NCBI GenBank assembly: GCA_020443425.1
Contig: JAGRIE010000025.1
Location: 1 to 46,577, forward strand
Source: Halioglobus sp.
GTDB lineage: Bacteria; Pseudomonadota; Gammaproteobacteria; Pseudomonadales; Halieaceae
Length of the DNA stretch: 46,577 bases
Direction: 5' to 3'
Each line of letters begins with the position of its first letter. The stretch's first letter is position 1. The position numbers and the translations under genes are program-made. Of this stretch, positions 16,787 through 26,213 are shown one piece after another. The notes under the pieces are model-generated. The model saw only the letters and a list, made by a program, of their open reading frames with translations, searched no databases and had not been told where the DNA came from.

Positions 16787-18523
16787 TCAGGCTGCGATCG
16801 GACCCGCCTGGGTGCCACGGATCAGTTTGCCGGGCACGGCCCCGGTGTATTTGCCATTCTCCATGATCACCTCGCCGCTGACGATCGTCGCGAGATAGCC
16901 CTGTGCGCCCTGGAACATGCGGCGTCCACCGGCTGGCAGGTCGAAGATAATCTGTGGGGATTCGAGCTGCAGCTGCTCGAAGTCGATGAGGTTCAGGTCT
17001 GCCTTCATGCCGACTTCCAGGGTGCCGCGGTCCGCCAGCCCGACGCAGCGTGCAGTGTCGTGTGTCTGCATCCTGACCACATCCTCGAGCTTCAGCCGGT
17101 GGCCGCGCTCGCGGTCGCGCACATAGTAGCTGAGCATCTGGGTGGGTATGCTGGCATCGCAGAGCACGCCACAGTGAGCGCCGGTGTCAGCCAGTGACAG
17201 CACTGTGCTCTCGTCCTCAAGCAGTGCTATCTGGCGACTGAGGTCGTTGGAGCCGTAGCCGAAGCACGGGAAATACACCACCGTTTTGCCGCCGTCCTGC
17301 ATCATCAGGTCATAGCAGTACTCCTGTGGTGACACCCCGGCGCGGGCAGCCCTGGCGGCAATGCTGTCTTCAGGGGCTGGCTCGTAATTCGGTGGACTCC
17401 CCAGTGGATAAAGCTTGTCATAGCCACCGATAATGGTGTCCATGAAAGCGTCTCCCATCAGCGGCAGCTCCTCGGCGAGAATGGCCGCGCGGACTTCCGG
17501 CTTCTGCAGTTCGGCGAGACGTTCTTCATGACTCATCACTGACAGCGGGCCGTAGTTCGTGTGGAAGCTGAACGGGTTGATGGTGCCGTCCCAGCTCAAC
17601 AGGATGTTGACCGGACGCGCGCCGATATGCGGGATGAGTTGCGCACCTTCTTCCTTGGCCTTGCGGCAGTAATCCAGTTGCTTGAGCACGCGATCCCAGT
17701 CCGCTTCCTCGCGGAAAAACAGCACAAAGTTGATCTGGCAGTTATTTTCGATGGACAGCCGTTTCATCCAGTCCATTTCCTGTTCCCAGTTGTGGAAATC
17801 AGATACCAGACCGAAAATACCCTTGCCGCCCAGTTCCCCGATCACCTTGCCGATACCCAGCAATTCTGCTTCGTCGGCATAGGTTCCCGGCATCGCCTGG
17901 TCACCGCCGGTGGTGTGCAGTTCTGTGCGCGAGGTGGTGAAGCCGAGTGCACCGCTCTCGATGCCTTCCTTGACGATGGCGGCCATGGCCTTCACATCCT
18001 CCGGGGTGGCCACTTCATTGTTTGCACCGCGCTCCCCCATCACATAGGTGCGAACTGCACAGTGGGGGACCTGGGCACCGACATCGATAGCGCGAGGGAA
18101 TTTTTCCACCGCGTCCAAATACTCCGGAAAGCTCTCCCAGTCCCACTGCACACCTTCGTGCAGTGCTGCGCCCGGGATGTCTTCGACGTCTTCGACGACT
18201 GTAATGAGGCGGGCCTGCGCTTCCTCGTTGGGTTCGCAGGGGGCGAACCCGATGCCGCAGTTACCCATGACCAGTGTGGTGATACCGTGGTTGGCGGCGG
18301 GGCTGCACAGGGGATCCCAGGTCGCCTGGCCGTCCATATGTGAATGCACATCCACCCAGCCCGGGGTCAGCAGTTTGCCCTGGGCATCGATTTCCTTTTT
18401 GCCCTGGCCGTCGACGCTGCCAACAGCGGCGATTTTGCCAGCGGAGACAGCCAGGTCTCCCGAGAAAGCGGGTTTGCCCGTACCATCCACGATTGTTGCG
18501 TTTCGAATCACCAGGTCATACAT
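16787..18523 (-). CDS. Amidohydrolase, N-acyl-D-amino-acid deacylase family
   Basis: This protein of about 578 aa carries the amidohydrolase metal motif DVHSHMDGQATWDP (about residues 58-71) and the family's HGITTLVMGNCGIGFAP stretch. ADTGAHCGVLCDA is near residue 460, and the C-terminal composite domain GMKADLNLIDF follows. It would hydrolyse an N-acyl amide or a related cyclic amide with zinc. True D-aminoacylases are about 480 aa, so this is the longer branch common in Halieaceae and mycobacteria, with unknown substrate. The start is chosen at ATG 18523 (MYDLVIRNATIVDGTG), which lies eight bases after AGGAGG. ATG 18529 (two residues longer) is possible. It is divergent from the Tat-signal oxidoreductase. 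Confidence 0.85.
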   Translation of the reverse strand: MYDLVIRNATIVDGTGKPAFSGDLAVSAGKIAAVGSVDGQGKKEIDAQGKLLTPGWVDVHSHMDGQATWDPLCSPAANHGITTLVMGNCGIGFAPCEPNEEAQARLITVVEDVEDIPGAALHEGVQWDWESFPEYLDAVEKFPRAIDVGAQVPHCAVRTYVMGERGANNEVATPEDVKAMAAIVKEGIESGALGFTTSRTELHTTGGDQAMPGTYADEAELLGIGKVIGELGGKGIFGLVSDFHNWEQEMDWMKRLSIENNCQINFVLFFREEADWDRVLKQLDYCRKAKEEGAQLIPHIGARPVNILLSWDGTINPFSFHTNYGPLSVMSHEERLAELQKPEVRAAILAEELPLMGDAFMDTIIGGYDKLYPLGSPPNYEPAPEDSIAARAARAGVSPQEYCYDLMMQDGGKTVVYFPCFGYGSNDLSRQIALLEDESTVLSLADTGAHCGVLCDASIPTQMLSYYVRDRERGHRLKLEDVVRMQTHDTARCVGLADRGTLEVGMKADLNLIDFEQLQLESPQIIFDLPAGGRRMFQGAQGYLATIVSGEVIMENGKYTGAVPGKLIRGTQAGPIAA

Positions 18524-18749
18524 ATCCATCGCCTCCTCCAGAAAGTGGGTCACAGTGTACTGAAGTTCCACATGCAGTCGTTAGTGTAGCGTGTTGAATA
18601 CAGCCTGCGGTTTAAATTGGGCAACCCTTCAGCCGGGGCCCCGCCGCTGCCGGCTGCGGACCTCCCGCCCCGGGGTACAGCCGCCGAGACAGCGCGGCCA
18701 GACTGGGCTATGGTTAGCACTCGTCAAACCTGTTGCAAAGAGGATCACC

Positions 18750-19847
18750 ATGAGTCTGAACCGCAGAGAATTCACGCTGGCATCGCTGACGGCGTTAAGT
18801 GCTATGGCGCTCCAACCGGCACAGGCGGCAGCGCCCGCCACTAATCGCCGTTTTGTGTTGGCGTCGCGGCCTGTCGGCGCGCCGACGGCGGATAATTTTC
18901 GCCTCGAAACGACCCCGGTTCCGCAGCCGCAGGAGGGTCAGGTGTTGCTGCAGACTCGCTTTCTGTCGCTGGATCCTTATATGCGTGGGCGTATGAATGC
19001 GGGCAAGAGCTATGCGGACCGGGTGGAGTTGGGTGACGTTATGGTGGGTGGCACCGTCAGCGAGGTAATCGAATCGCGCAACCCGGCCTTTTCCAAGGGC
19101 GCACTGGTGACCGCCAACGCCGGGTGGCAGGACTATACGGTCTCGGACGGCAGCGACCTGATGCCGGTAGACCCCCGGGTGGTGCCGTCGTCGTATGCGC
19201 TGGGTGTTCTCGGCATGCCCGGGCTGACAGCGTATGTGGGATTGCTGGATATCGGCCAGCCCAAGGCGGGGGAGACCGTGGTGCTGGCGGCGTCTACCGG
19301 AGCCGTGGGATCGGTGGTAGGGCAGATCGCCAAACTCAAGGGGTGTCGCGTGGTGGGTATCGCCGGTGCGAAGGAGAAGTGTGCCTACGCGGTAGAGGAG
19401 TTGGGCTACGATGCCTGTATCAGCCATTACGACGAGGATATGGCGGCGCAGCTGGCCGCAGCCTGCCCCGAGGGCATTGATGTCTACTTTGAGAACGTGG
19501 GCGGCAGTTCCTGGGAGGCGGTGATGCCACTGTTGAACAACTTCGCACGGGTGCCAATCTGTGGCCTGATTGCACACTACAACCAGACCGAACTGCCCCC
19601 CGGCCCGGATCGTATGAGCATGCTGCAAGCCCTTATCCTGCAGCGCAGCCTGAAGCTGCAGGGCTTCATCGTGAGTAATTATATGGCACAGATCCCGGCC
19701 TTTGTGGCCGATATGAGCCGCTGGCTGGCCGAGGGGAAAATCAAATACCGCGAGGATGTCGTGGAGGGACTGGAAAATGCGCCCGAAGCGTTCCTCGGTC
19801 TGTTCTCGGGCGCGAATTTCGGGAAGCTGGTGGTGAAAGTCAGTTGA
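18750..19847 (+). CDS. MDR-superfamily NADP-dependent oxidoreductase with twin-arginine signal
   Basis: This 365-aa protein is a leukotriene-B4 12-hydroxydehydrogenase/CurA-type medium-chain reductase. The catalytic domain has LSLDPYMRGRMN, the nucleotide-binding segment is VVLAASTGAVGSVVGQIAKL, and YFENVGGSSWEAVMPLLN is the family signature near residue 250. Unusually, it starts with NRREFTLASLTALSAMALQPAQA, which has the RRxF core and Ala-rich h/c-regions of a Tat signal. The family is normally cytoplasmic with no leader. AGAGGA precedes the ATG at 18750; frame upstream to 18591 has no family similarity. It probably heads the run ending in the aldehyde dehydrogenase. Confidence 0.87.
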   Translation: MSLNRREFTLASLTALSAMALQPAQAAAPATNRRFVLASRPVGAPTADNFRLETTPVPQPQEGQVLLQTRFLSLDPYMRGRMNAGKSYADRVELGDVMVGGTVSEVIESRNPAFSKGALVTANAGWQDYTVSDGSDLMPVDPRVVPSSYALGVLGMPGLTAYVGLLDIGQPKAGETVVLAASTGAVGSVVGQIAKLKGCRVVGIAGAKEKCAYAVEELGYDACISHYDEDMAAQLAAACPEGIDVYFENVGGSSWEAVMPLLNNFARVPICGLIAHYNQTELPPGPDRMSMLQALILQRSLKLQGFIVSNYMAQIPAFVADMSRWLAEGKIKYREDVVEGLENAPEAFLGLFSGANFGKLVVKVS

Positions 19848-19896
19848 GGTGTGGCTGGCTGCTCCTGCGCGGACGCTGGCGTGACCTGAGGCGCTG

Positions 19897-20838
19897 ATGA
19901 CACCGACGTTACATGTGGGCACCACTGTCTGGTCCTGGGGCGGCAGTGGCCTGGCCGATACCTTGTGCGCCCAGGCGCAAGCCGCCGAGGCCCAGGGGTT
20001 TGATTCGTTCTGGCTGCCGGAGAATCATCTCGCCACCGGCACGGCGATCCCCTCACCGCTGATGCTGCTGGCTGCCATTGCTGCGCGGACGCAGACCATT
20101 GGACTCGGATGTACCTCGTACCTGTTGCCGATCCGCCACCCACTGCTGGCGGCGGAGGAGGTGGCAGTGCTGGATCGCCTGTGTGGGGGGCGGTTGACAC
20201 TCGGTCTGGGCCGCGGACTCTCCGCCGCGATGTTCCAGGCCTTCGGTGTACCCGCGGGCGATAAACGCAAACTGTTCCAGGCCAATCTGGATATCATGCG
20301 ACGGGCATGGCGCGGGGAGCCGGTCGCGGGCAGTGACCCTGACGCACCGGTCCGGCTGGCGCCCCTGCCGCTGCAACAGCCCTCGCCGCCGCTCTGGGTC
20401 GCGGCGTTCGGCCCCTTGGCACTGCAGCAGGTAGCGGGTCTCGGCCTGCCGTATCTCGCGTCCCCGGTGGAATCCCTGGACGTACTGGAGGAAAACTACC
20501 GGCGTTATCACGGCGCGGTGGCGGCGGCCGGACACACTCCCATCGCCACCATTCCTGTCATGCGTACGGTGTTTGTGACGGGCGACAACGCGCTGGCGGC
20601 ACGTGTTCGCACGGCGCTCGCCGCAGGTGTGCCGGTGTCGATGCGGGACAGGAGCGGAGCGGTGGAAGACTGGGCCATTGTCGGGGACCGGCACTACGCG
20701 CGCGACAAACTGGCCGAGTACCGGGAACGTCTGCAGCTCAGCCACCTGATTGTGCGGGCCGGGGTGCCCGGTGTCAGCGAGAGCCTGCAACTGGAGAGCC
20801 AGCAGTCCCTGCTGGGCGCTGTCGCAGATATGCGCTAG
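19897..20838 (+). CDS. Luciferase-like (LLM class) flavin-dependent monooxygenase
   Basis: This 313-aa protein has the luciferase-like TIM-barrel pattern: [16 protein letters not shown] near residues 29-44, then [27 protein letters not shown], and [16 protein letters not shown]. Such enzymes use reduced flavin (FMNH2 or F420H2) to oxygenate or transfer hydride. The F420 versus FMN choice cannot be made from sequence alone. The ATG at 19897 has only a weak GAGG-like element. It lies between the MDR reductase (49 bases upstream) and the aldehyde dehydrogenase, consistent with a short oxidative catabolic run. Confidence 0.85.
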   Translation: MTPTLHVGTTVWSWGGSGLADTLCAQAQAAEAQGFDSFWLPENHLATGTAIPSPLMLLAAIAARTQTIGLGCTSYLLPIRHPLLAAEEVAVLDRLCGGRLTLGLGRGLSAAMFQAFGVPAGDKRKLFQANLDIMRRAWRGEPVAGSDPDAPVRLAPLPLQQPSPPLWVAAFGPLALQQVAGLGLPYLASPVESLDVLEENYRRYHGAVAAAGHTPIATIPVMRTVFVTGDNALAARVRTALAAGVPVSMRDRSGAVEDWAIVGDRHYARDKLAEYRERLQLSHLIVRAGVPGVSESLQLESQQSLLGAVADMR

Positions 20839-20954
20839 TGTCTGTCGTGCTGAGCGCCGCTGCAGTGCCGGACAATAAAAAAAGCCGCACTGAAATTTGT
20901 CGCAGAGTGGACTATATTAAACATCCAATAACACAACACGAAAGGAATTTCTTC

Positions 20955-22475
20955 ATGCTCTATGCCATGCCCGGATCAGAAAAAGCGCTGTTCAACTTTC
21001 GCGATCGTTATGAGAACTTTATCGGCGGTGAGTGGGTGGCGCCACTGGAGGGACAGTATTTCGAGAATGTCACACCGGTGACGGGAGCGGTTATCTGTGA
21101 GGTGGCGCGCTCCACGCCCGCTGACCTGCACAAGGCGCTGGATGCCGCACATGCGGCAGCACCGGCCTGGGGCAAGACGGCAGTGGCCGAGCGCTCCAAC
21201 ACGCTGTTGAAAATCGCCGATCGTATCGAGGCGAACCTCGAGACACTGGCCTATGTGGAGACCTGGGAAAACGGCAAGGGTATCCGCGAAACGCTCAACG
21301 CCGACATCCCGCTGCTGGTGGATCACTTTCGCTATTTCGCCGGATGCCTGCGGGCCCAGGAGGGCAGCGCCAGCGATATCGACGGCAATACGGTCAGCTA
21401 TCACTTCCACGAACCGCTGGGCGTGGTGGGCCAGATTATTCCGTGGAATTTTCCGCTGTTGATGGCGGGCTGGAAACTGGCGCCCGCGCTGGCGGCGGGG
21501 AATTGTGTGGTGCTGAAACCGGCGGAGCAGACACCGGTCTCCATCCTGGTGCTGATGGAGATGATCGCCGATCTGTTGCCTCCCGGTGTGGTCAACATCC
21601 TGAACGGCTACGGTGAGGAGATCGGCCAGGCGCTGGCCAGTTCCGATCGCATCGCCAAGATCGCGTTCACCGGCTCTACCGCAGTCGGGCACCTGATTCT
21701 CGCCAATGCCGCCAGGACACTGATCCCCTCAACCGTGGAACTGGGCGGCAAGTCGCCCAATATCTATTTCGAGGATGTGATGGCGCAGGAGGACGAGTTT
21801 GTCAGCAAATGTATCGAGGGGTTGCTGTTGGGCTTCTTCAACCAGGGTGAGGTCTGTACCTGCCCGTCACGGGCGCTGGTGCAGGAGAGCATCTATGACG
21901 ATTTTATCGAGCGCGTGCTGGCGCGTGCCAAACTGATCAAACAGGGGAACCCGCTGGACACAGACACCATGGTGGGCGCACAGGTATCGCGCGAACAGTT
22001 CGACAGGATCATGGGGTATATGGAGGTCGCCCGAGCCGATGGTGCGAAATTCCTGATGGGCGGCGACAAGGCCGTGGTCGGCAGCGATATCGCAGGTGGC
22101 TTTTATGTGCAGCCCACACTGCTGCAGGGTTCCAACGATATGCGTGTGTTCCAGGAGGAGATCTTCGGTCCCACACTGGGCGTGACGACATTCAAGGATG
22201 AGGCCGAGGCACTGGCCATCGCCAATGCCACCGAGTACGGCCTCGGCGCTGGCGTGTGGACGCGCGACACCAATCGAGCATTCCGTATGGGGCGCGGTAT
22301 CAAGGCCGGGCGCGTGTGGATGAACTGCTATCACGTCTATCCCGCTCACGCGGCGTTCGGCGGCTACAAGAAATCAGGTATCGGCCGCGAGACCCACAAG
22401 ATGGCGCTGGAGCACTATCAGCAGACAAAGAACCTGCTGGTGAGTTACGACATCAATCCATTGGGCTTTTTCTGA
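20955..22475 (+). CDS. NAD-dependent aldehyde dehydrogenase, ExaC/AldB-like
   Basis: This 506-aa protein, the exact length class of Pseudomonas ExaC and E. coli AldB, shows high similarity from [19 protein letters not shown] onwards. Visible motifs are [21 protein letters not shown], the NAD-binding [17 protein letters not shown] with the general-base Glu, and the catalytic Cys in [12 protein letters not shown] (about residue 300). The start is ATG 20955 with AAAGGAAT upstream; frame upstream to 20838 carries no family similarity. It would oxidise acetaldehyde or longer aldehydes, possibly produced by the two oxidoreductases before it. Confidence 0.93.
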   Translation: MLYAMPGSEKALFNFRDRYENFIGGEWVAPLEGQYFENVTPVTGAVICEVARSTPADLHKALDAAHAAAPAWGKTAVAERSNTLLKIADRIEANLETLAYVETWENGKGIRETLNADIPLLVDHFRYFAGCLRAQEGSASDIDGNTVSYHFHEPLGVVGQIIPWNFPLLMAGWKLAPALAAGNCVVLKPAEQTPVSILVLMEMIADLLPPGVVNILNGYGEEIGQALASSDRIAKIAFTGSTAVGHLILANAARTLIPSTVELGGKSPNIYFEDVMAQEDEFVSKCIEGLLLGFFNQGEVCTCPSRALVQESIYDDFIERVLARAKLIKQGNPLDTDTMVGAQVSREQFDRIMGYMEVARADGAKFLMGGDKAVVGSDIAGGFYVQPTLLQGSNDMRVFQEEIFGPTLGVTTFKDEAEALAIANATEYGLGAGVWTRDTNRAFRMGRGIKAGRVWMNCYHVYPAHAAFGGYKKSGIGRETHKMALEHYQQTKNLLVSYDINPLGFF

Positions 22476-22493
22476 GCGGGATACCGATCAGTC

Positions 22494-22521
22494 GTTCGCA
22501 TCGGTAGTAGCCGGTGCGAAC
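22494..22521. terminator. Hairpin at the aldehyde dehydrogenase/esterase convergent junction
   Basis: GTTCGCATCGG (22494-22504) pairs with CCGGTGCGAAC (22511-22521) with a single G-T wobble around a TAGTAG loop. It lies 18 bases after the aldehyde-dehydrogenase stop and inside the 3' end of the opposing esterase reading frame. There is no T-run. Confidence 0.5.
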
Positions 22522-22925
22522 GCCTTCTCGAGAAACCGGATGCGCTGCGACAGCGATTGCCTGGCGATGTCACTCGCGGCGTTGGCATCGTAGCCGTGGA
22601 CAGTCTGGCGCGTGGCGTTGACCTCCACCTCAATGCCCTCCGCGCGCAGCGCTTCGGCGTAGTCCAGGCCCTCGTCGCGCAGCGGGTCGAACTCTGCGGT
22701 CTCCACATAGCTGAGCGGGAGGTCGCGCAAATTGCCGTGTCCCGGCGCGGCATAGGGCGGTGTCACGCCGCCTGGATACCGGCTCAGGTACATGTCCCAC
22801 ATGCGGCGGTTGGAGATGGCATTCCACAGCGGCACATCGACAAATTCGGTGGCCGAGGCGGTGGAGCAGGTGTTGTCCAGTACTGGATAGATCAGCAACT
22901 GGGCGCAGAGGTCGACCAGTTGTTC

Positions 22926-22941
22926 GTCCCTGGGTCCCTGG
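22926..22941. repeat. 8-bp tandem duplication (GTCCCTGG x2) inside the esterase gene
   Basis: Two perfect head-to-tail copies of GTCCCTGG lie at 22926-22933 and 22934-22941. Removing eight bases rejoins the two esterase reading frames exactly, so the duplication is the cause of the frameshift. Confidence 0.92.
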
Positions 22942-23562
22942 CTCTCTGCGCCACGCCCGCGGCCAGTGCACCGCCGGCGCTGTCGCCGCCCACGGCGATG
23001 CGGTGGCGATCAAGGCCGAGGCTATCGCACCCCGCGACGGCCCACTGCAGGGCGGCGTAGCAGTCGTCGAAGGCGCAGGGGAACGGGTGGCGCGGGGCGA
23101 GACGGTAGGCGACCAGAATCACCACGCAACCGGCTTCATTGGCATAGCGTTCACAGCTCTGCAGGTGGTTGCTGGCGTATGTCATCGCAAAGGCGCCGCC
23201 GTGGTAGTACAGCAGTGCCGGCGCGGGTGACCGCAGGCCGTAGGGCTTCATCACCATGATATCGAAGCTGCCGCCGTCAGCGCTGACCAGCGTGTGGTAT
23301 TGCGTGTCCAGTGAGTATGAGCGTTTGCCGAGCCACCGCGTGGTCCTGATCAGCAGGTTCAGCGTAGCGACAATCACACTGTTGAAGCGGAAAGAGAACA
23401 CCGGAAAGCGGGCGAAGTCTGGGTGGATATTATATTTTTTGGACATGGCGGTATCGAGTCTCTGCATTGAAAGGCGTCTAGAGTAGCAAATGCCCGTCCT
23501 GCGACAACTGTTTTGTCCGTGTCGGGGTGTCAGCCGGACGCGCCGTCACTGTCGCCCTGTAA

Positions 23563-24798
23563 TCACAGCAGCAGGCCGACAATGCAGCCCGTCATGCAGG
23601 TGGCCAGCAGTCCGGACCAGACCGCGCGAGGTGCCAGACGCAGAATATCGACCCTTCGCTCCGGGCACATCGCCGTCAGTCCGCCGATCATGATGCCGAG
23701 GCTGCCGAAGTTGGCAAAGCCGCACAGGGCATAGGTCATGATCAGTCGGCTGTGGTCGCTCAGCTGTGTCGGCTCGAGAGCTGCCAGCTGCAGGTATGCG
23801 ACCAGCTCATTGATAAACACCTTGGTGGCCAGCAGTTCACCGGCTGTGTTCGCTTCAGCCCAGGGGATGCCAGTCAGCCAGGCCAGTGGTGCCAGCAGTT
23901 TGCCCGCAGTCCCGACCAGTGTCAGGGGCTCAGCGGCCAGTGGCAGCAAACCCAGCATCCGGTCTGCCAGGTAGACCAGTGCGACAAACACAATCAGCAT
24001 GCCGATAATACTGGCGAGCAGGCGCAGTCCCTCACCGGTGCCGCTGACCAGTGCGTCCATGCCGCTGTTATACGGGGATTGCATATTTACCGGTGCAGTG
24101 CTGGTGCCCGGTTCGGGCGGCACCATCACCGCGGCGAGCAGGATGGCGGCCGGCGCACTGATCAGCGAGGCCACCAGGATATGGCTGAGTGCTGTCGGGA
24201 CGGTGCTGGCGAGAATGCCGGCGTACAGCCCCATCACGGTGCCTGCCACGGTGGCCATACCACAGCTCATCAACATGAACAGCTCGCTGTTGGACAGTGT
24301 CCGCAGGTGAGGCCTGATCAGCAGTGGCGATTCCACCATGCCGATGAAGACAGAGCTGGCTCCGCCCATGCTGACCGCGCCACTGAGTCCCATCGAGTGC
24401 TGTAGCAGGCGGGCCAGTGCCGCAATGGTGACGGGAATGATTCGCCAGTGCCACAGCAGTGCGCTCAGTGCTGCAAAGACAATAACAATGGGCAGTGCGC
24501 GAAACGCCAGCACAAAGCTGTGCTCGGGACCGGTGATCTCGAAAGGCGCGGGCGCTCCTCCCAGGAAGCCAAAGACCATTGCCGTGCCTTCTGCTGTGGC
24601 GGCTTCCAGCGTCATCATCAGCCGGTTCACCAGTAACAGGGCGTCCTGCAACAGCGGAACTTTCAGGAACAGCGCGGCCAGCAGCAACTGTGCCAGCACC
24701 CCGGTGAGTACCAGCTTCAGCGGGAACCGGCGGCGGTTGCTGCTGCACAGCCAGGCCAGCAGGATTATCGCGGGTAGGCCGAACAGGGCCTGGGGCAT
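23563..24798 (-). CDS. Concentrative nucleoside transporter (CNT/NupC family)
   Basis: This 411-aa inner-membrane protein has about 10 hydrophobic segments. It shows the CNT gate and core pattern: VFGFLGGAPAPFEITGPEHSFVLAFRALPIVIVFAALSALL is the family N-terminal core, followed by a nucleoside-site stretch, MGGASSVFIGMVESPLLIRP. The scaffold helix ELLATKVFINELVAYLQL and the C-terminal YALCGFANFGSLGIMIGGLT are also present. It imports nucleosides with H+ or Na+. The esterase remnant lies about 115 bases downstream on the same strand. The ATG at 24798 has no strong Shine-Dalgarno. Confidence 0.93.
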   Translation of the reverse strand: MPQALFGLPAIILLAWLCSSNRRRFPLKLVLTGVLAQLLLAALFLKVPLLQDALLLVNRLMMTLEAATAEGTAMVFGFLGGAPAPFEITGPEHSFVLAFRALPIVIVFAALSALLWHWRIIPVTIAALARLLQHSMGLSGAVSMGGASSVFIGMVESPLLIRPHLRTLSNSELFMLMSCGMATVAGTVMGLYAGILASTVPTALSHILVASLISAPAAILLAAVMVPPEPGTSTAPVNMQSPYNSGMDALVSGTGEGLRLLASIIGMLIVFVALVYLADRMLGLLPLAAEPLTLVGTAGKLLAPLAWLTGIPWAEANTAGELLATKVFINELVAYLQLAALEPTQLSDHSRLIMTYALCGFANFGSLGIMIGGLTAMCPERRVDILRLAPRAVWSGLLATCMTGCIVGLLL

Positions 24799-25005
24799 AG
24801 CAGTGTCTCGTGCGGGTTGAATATTCGACGTTAGAGCAGGGCGGTGGAAAAGTCCATCGCCGGCGGTGCCGTTGGGCGGCGGCTCCGCTCCGTACAGGGC
24901 AGGGTTTGATTAAATATACGCGCGCGCAGTGATTGCTTTCGCGGCTTGTTGGCGGGCGCATTGTAGGTCATGCTGGCGGGCCTTGATTTCGGGAGTGCCA
25001 CAGCC

Positions 25006-26133
25006 ATGTTATCCAAATTCGATGATTACCCCATTCATCAGACCGCTGAGCCGGTGATGCACACGGCCTCCAGCGACCGGTTTTTCTACGATCGCTACTG
25101 GTACAACGGTCACGCCCAGGATGGCAGCTTTTACTTCGGTGTCGGCCTGTGCCGCTACGCCAATCTGGGTATACTGGATTGCAGCCTAAGCCTCGCTATT
25201 GATGGCCACCAGTACGCATTTCACGGGTCTCGCCGCGCGCCCCAGGAACCCACTGACACCACCGTGGGGCCGTTTGCGCTTCAGATACTGGAGCCCATGG
25301 GGCGGCACCGCCTGGTCATCGAGGCGAATGACACCGGTATTGAGTGCGACCTGGTTTTCACGCCGCGCACCGGTTGTATCGAGGAGGGGCGCCAGACGCT
25401 GCGCAATGAGCGGCATATCGTGATGGACGCCACCCGCCTCGACCAGTTCGGGTTCTGGGCCGGCTGGATTCGCTACGATGGCAAGGTACTGAAAGTCGAC
25501 GGGCGCACGACTTATGGCTTGAAAGACCGCTCCTGGGGTATCCGTCCGGTCGGGGACGCCTATACCGGTGGTGCACCCCTGGCGGAATACCACGCGATTC
25601 ACTTCGCCTGGGTGCCGATCCACTGGGAGACCGAGTGCAGCCTCGCCGGTTGGTTCGAGGATGACAGCGGTCACCAGTGGCACACAGACCAGGCCATCCT
25701 GCCGCACTACCCCAGTGTCGATGCGATCCCCGGAACTGTCGATCCTGCGACCCGCGTTTGGCAGGGAACGGTGGAGCACGAGGTGACTATGATTCCGGGC
25801 ACTCGCAGGGCGAGCGGCGCCATTGTCACCATGCACGACCGCTCCGGGGAGAGTATGGAAGTGCATCTGGAACCTGTGCTGGTGCACCGAATGAAAGGGC
25901 TGGGCTACCAGCATCCGACCTGGGGACACGGCAAATGGCACGGTGAACTGGTGATATCGGGCGAAAGCTGGAAAGACAGCGAACTCGATCCACTGGCGCT
26001 GGAAAACCTTCATATCCAGCAGATTGTAAAAGCCACCTGCGGTGACAGGGTAGGGCACGGCGTCATGGAACAGCTGCACATCGGGCCATCCACGGCCTAT
26101 GGCTTCAGCGATTGGTTTGATGGTGCAAAATAG
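25006..26133 (+). CDS. Conserved hypothetical protein, beta-rich, family not assigned
   Basis: This 375-aa protein has no signal peptide or membrane helix. It starts MLSKFDDYPIHQTAEPVMH and is rich in aromatic and beta-prone segments, including DRFFYDRYWYNGH, FYFGVGLCRYANLG, RTTYGLKDRSWGIRPVGD and HAIHFAWVPIHWE. The pattern reminds me of lipocalin-like AttH/CrtC-type proteins found beside lipid or steroid catabolism genes in mycobacteria and marine gammaproteobacteria, but I cannot assign a function. I chose ATG 25006 because GGGAGTG lies about nine bases upstream; ATG 24970 would add 12 atypical residues. It is divergent from the nucleoside transporter. Confidence 0.75.
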   Translation: MLSKFDDYPIHQTAEPVMHTASSDRFFYDRYWYNGHAQDGSFYFGVGLCRYANLGILDCSLSLAIDGHQYAFHGSRRAPQEPTDTTVGPFALQILEPMGRHRLVIEANDTGIECDLVFTPRTGCIEEGRQTLRNERHIVMDATRLDQFGFWAGWIRYDGKVLKVDGRTTYGLKDRSWGIRPVGDAYTGGAPLAEYHAIHFAWVPIHWETECSLAGWFEDDSGHQWHTDQAILPHYPSVDAIPGTVDPATRVWQGTVEHEVTMIPGTRRASGAIVTMHDRSGESMEVHLEPVLVHRMKGLGYQHPTWGHGKWHGELVISGESWKDSELDPLALENLHIQQIVKATCGDRVGHGVMEQLHIGPSTAYGFSDWFDGAK

Positions 26134-26213
26134 CCATTCACGATACAACTGTGCAAAAATAGGCCGCATCGGCGGCACCAGCTGCCTCTGGGTATGTGTA
26201 GCGGAGTAGTGTC

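Larger units (their letters stand above)
22488..23446 (-). pseudogene. Alpha/beta-hydrolase (HSL/family IV esterase), frameshifted by an 8-bp tandem duplication
   Basis: The minus strand encodes a hormone-sensitive-lipase-type esterase in two frames. The N-terminal part has the oxyanion motif YYHGGAF and the nucleophile GGDSAGG, then ends at a TGA near 22892. The C-terminal part carries the catalytic Asp (EFDPLRDEG) and His (TVHGYDA) and ends at 22488. The break coincides with two adjacent copies of GTCCCTGG (22926-22933 and 22934-22941, plus strand). Deleting one copy restores a single frame through ARDEQLVDLCAQLLIYP, joining both halves with all catalytic residues, about 317 aa. The start is ATG 23446 (MSKKYNIHPDF); ATG 23467 is an alternative. 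The break could be a real mutation, a phase-variable site or an assembly error. Confidence 0.85.
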
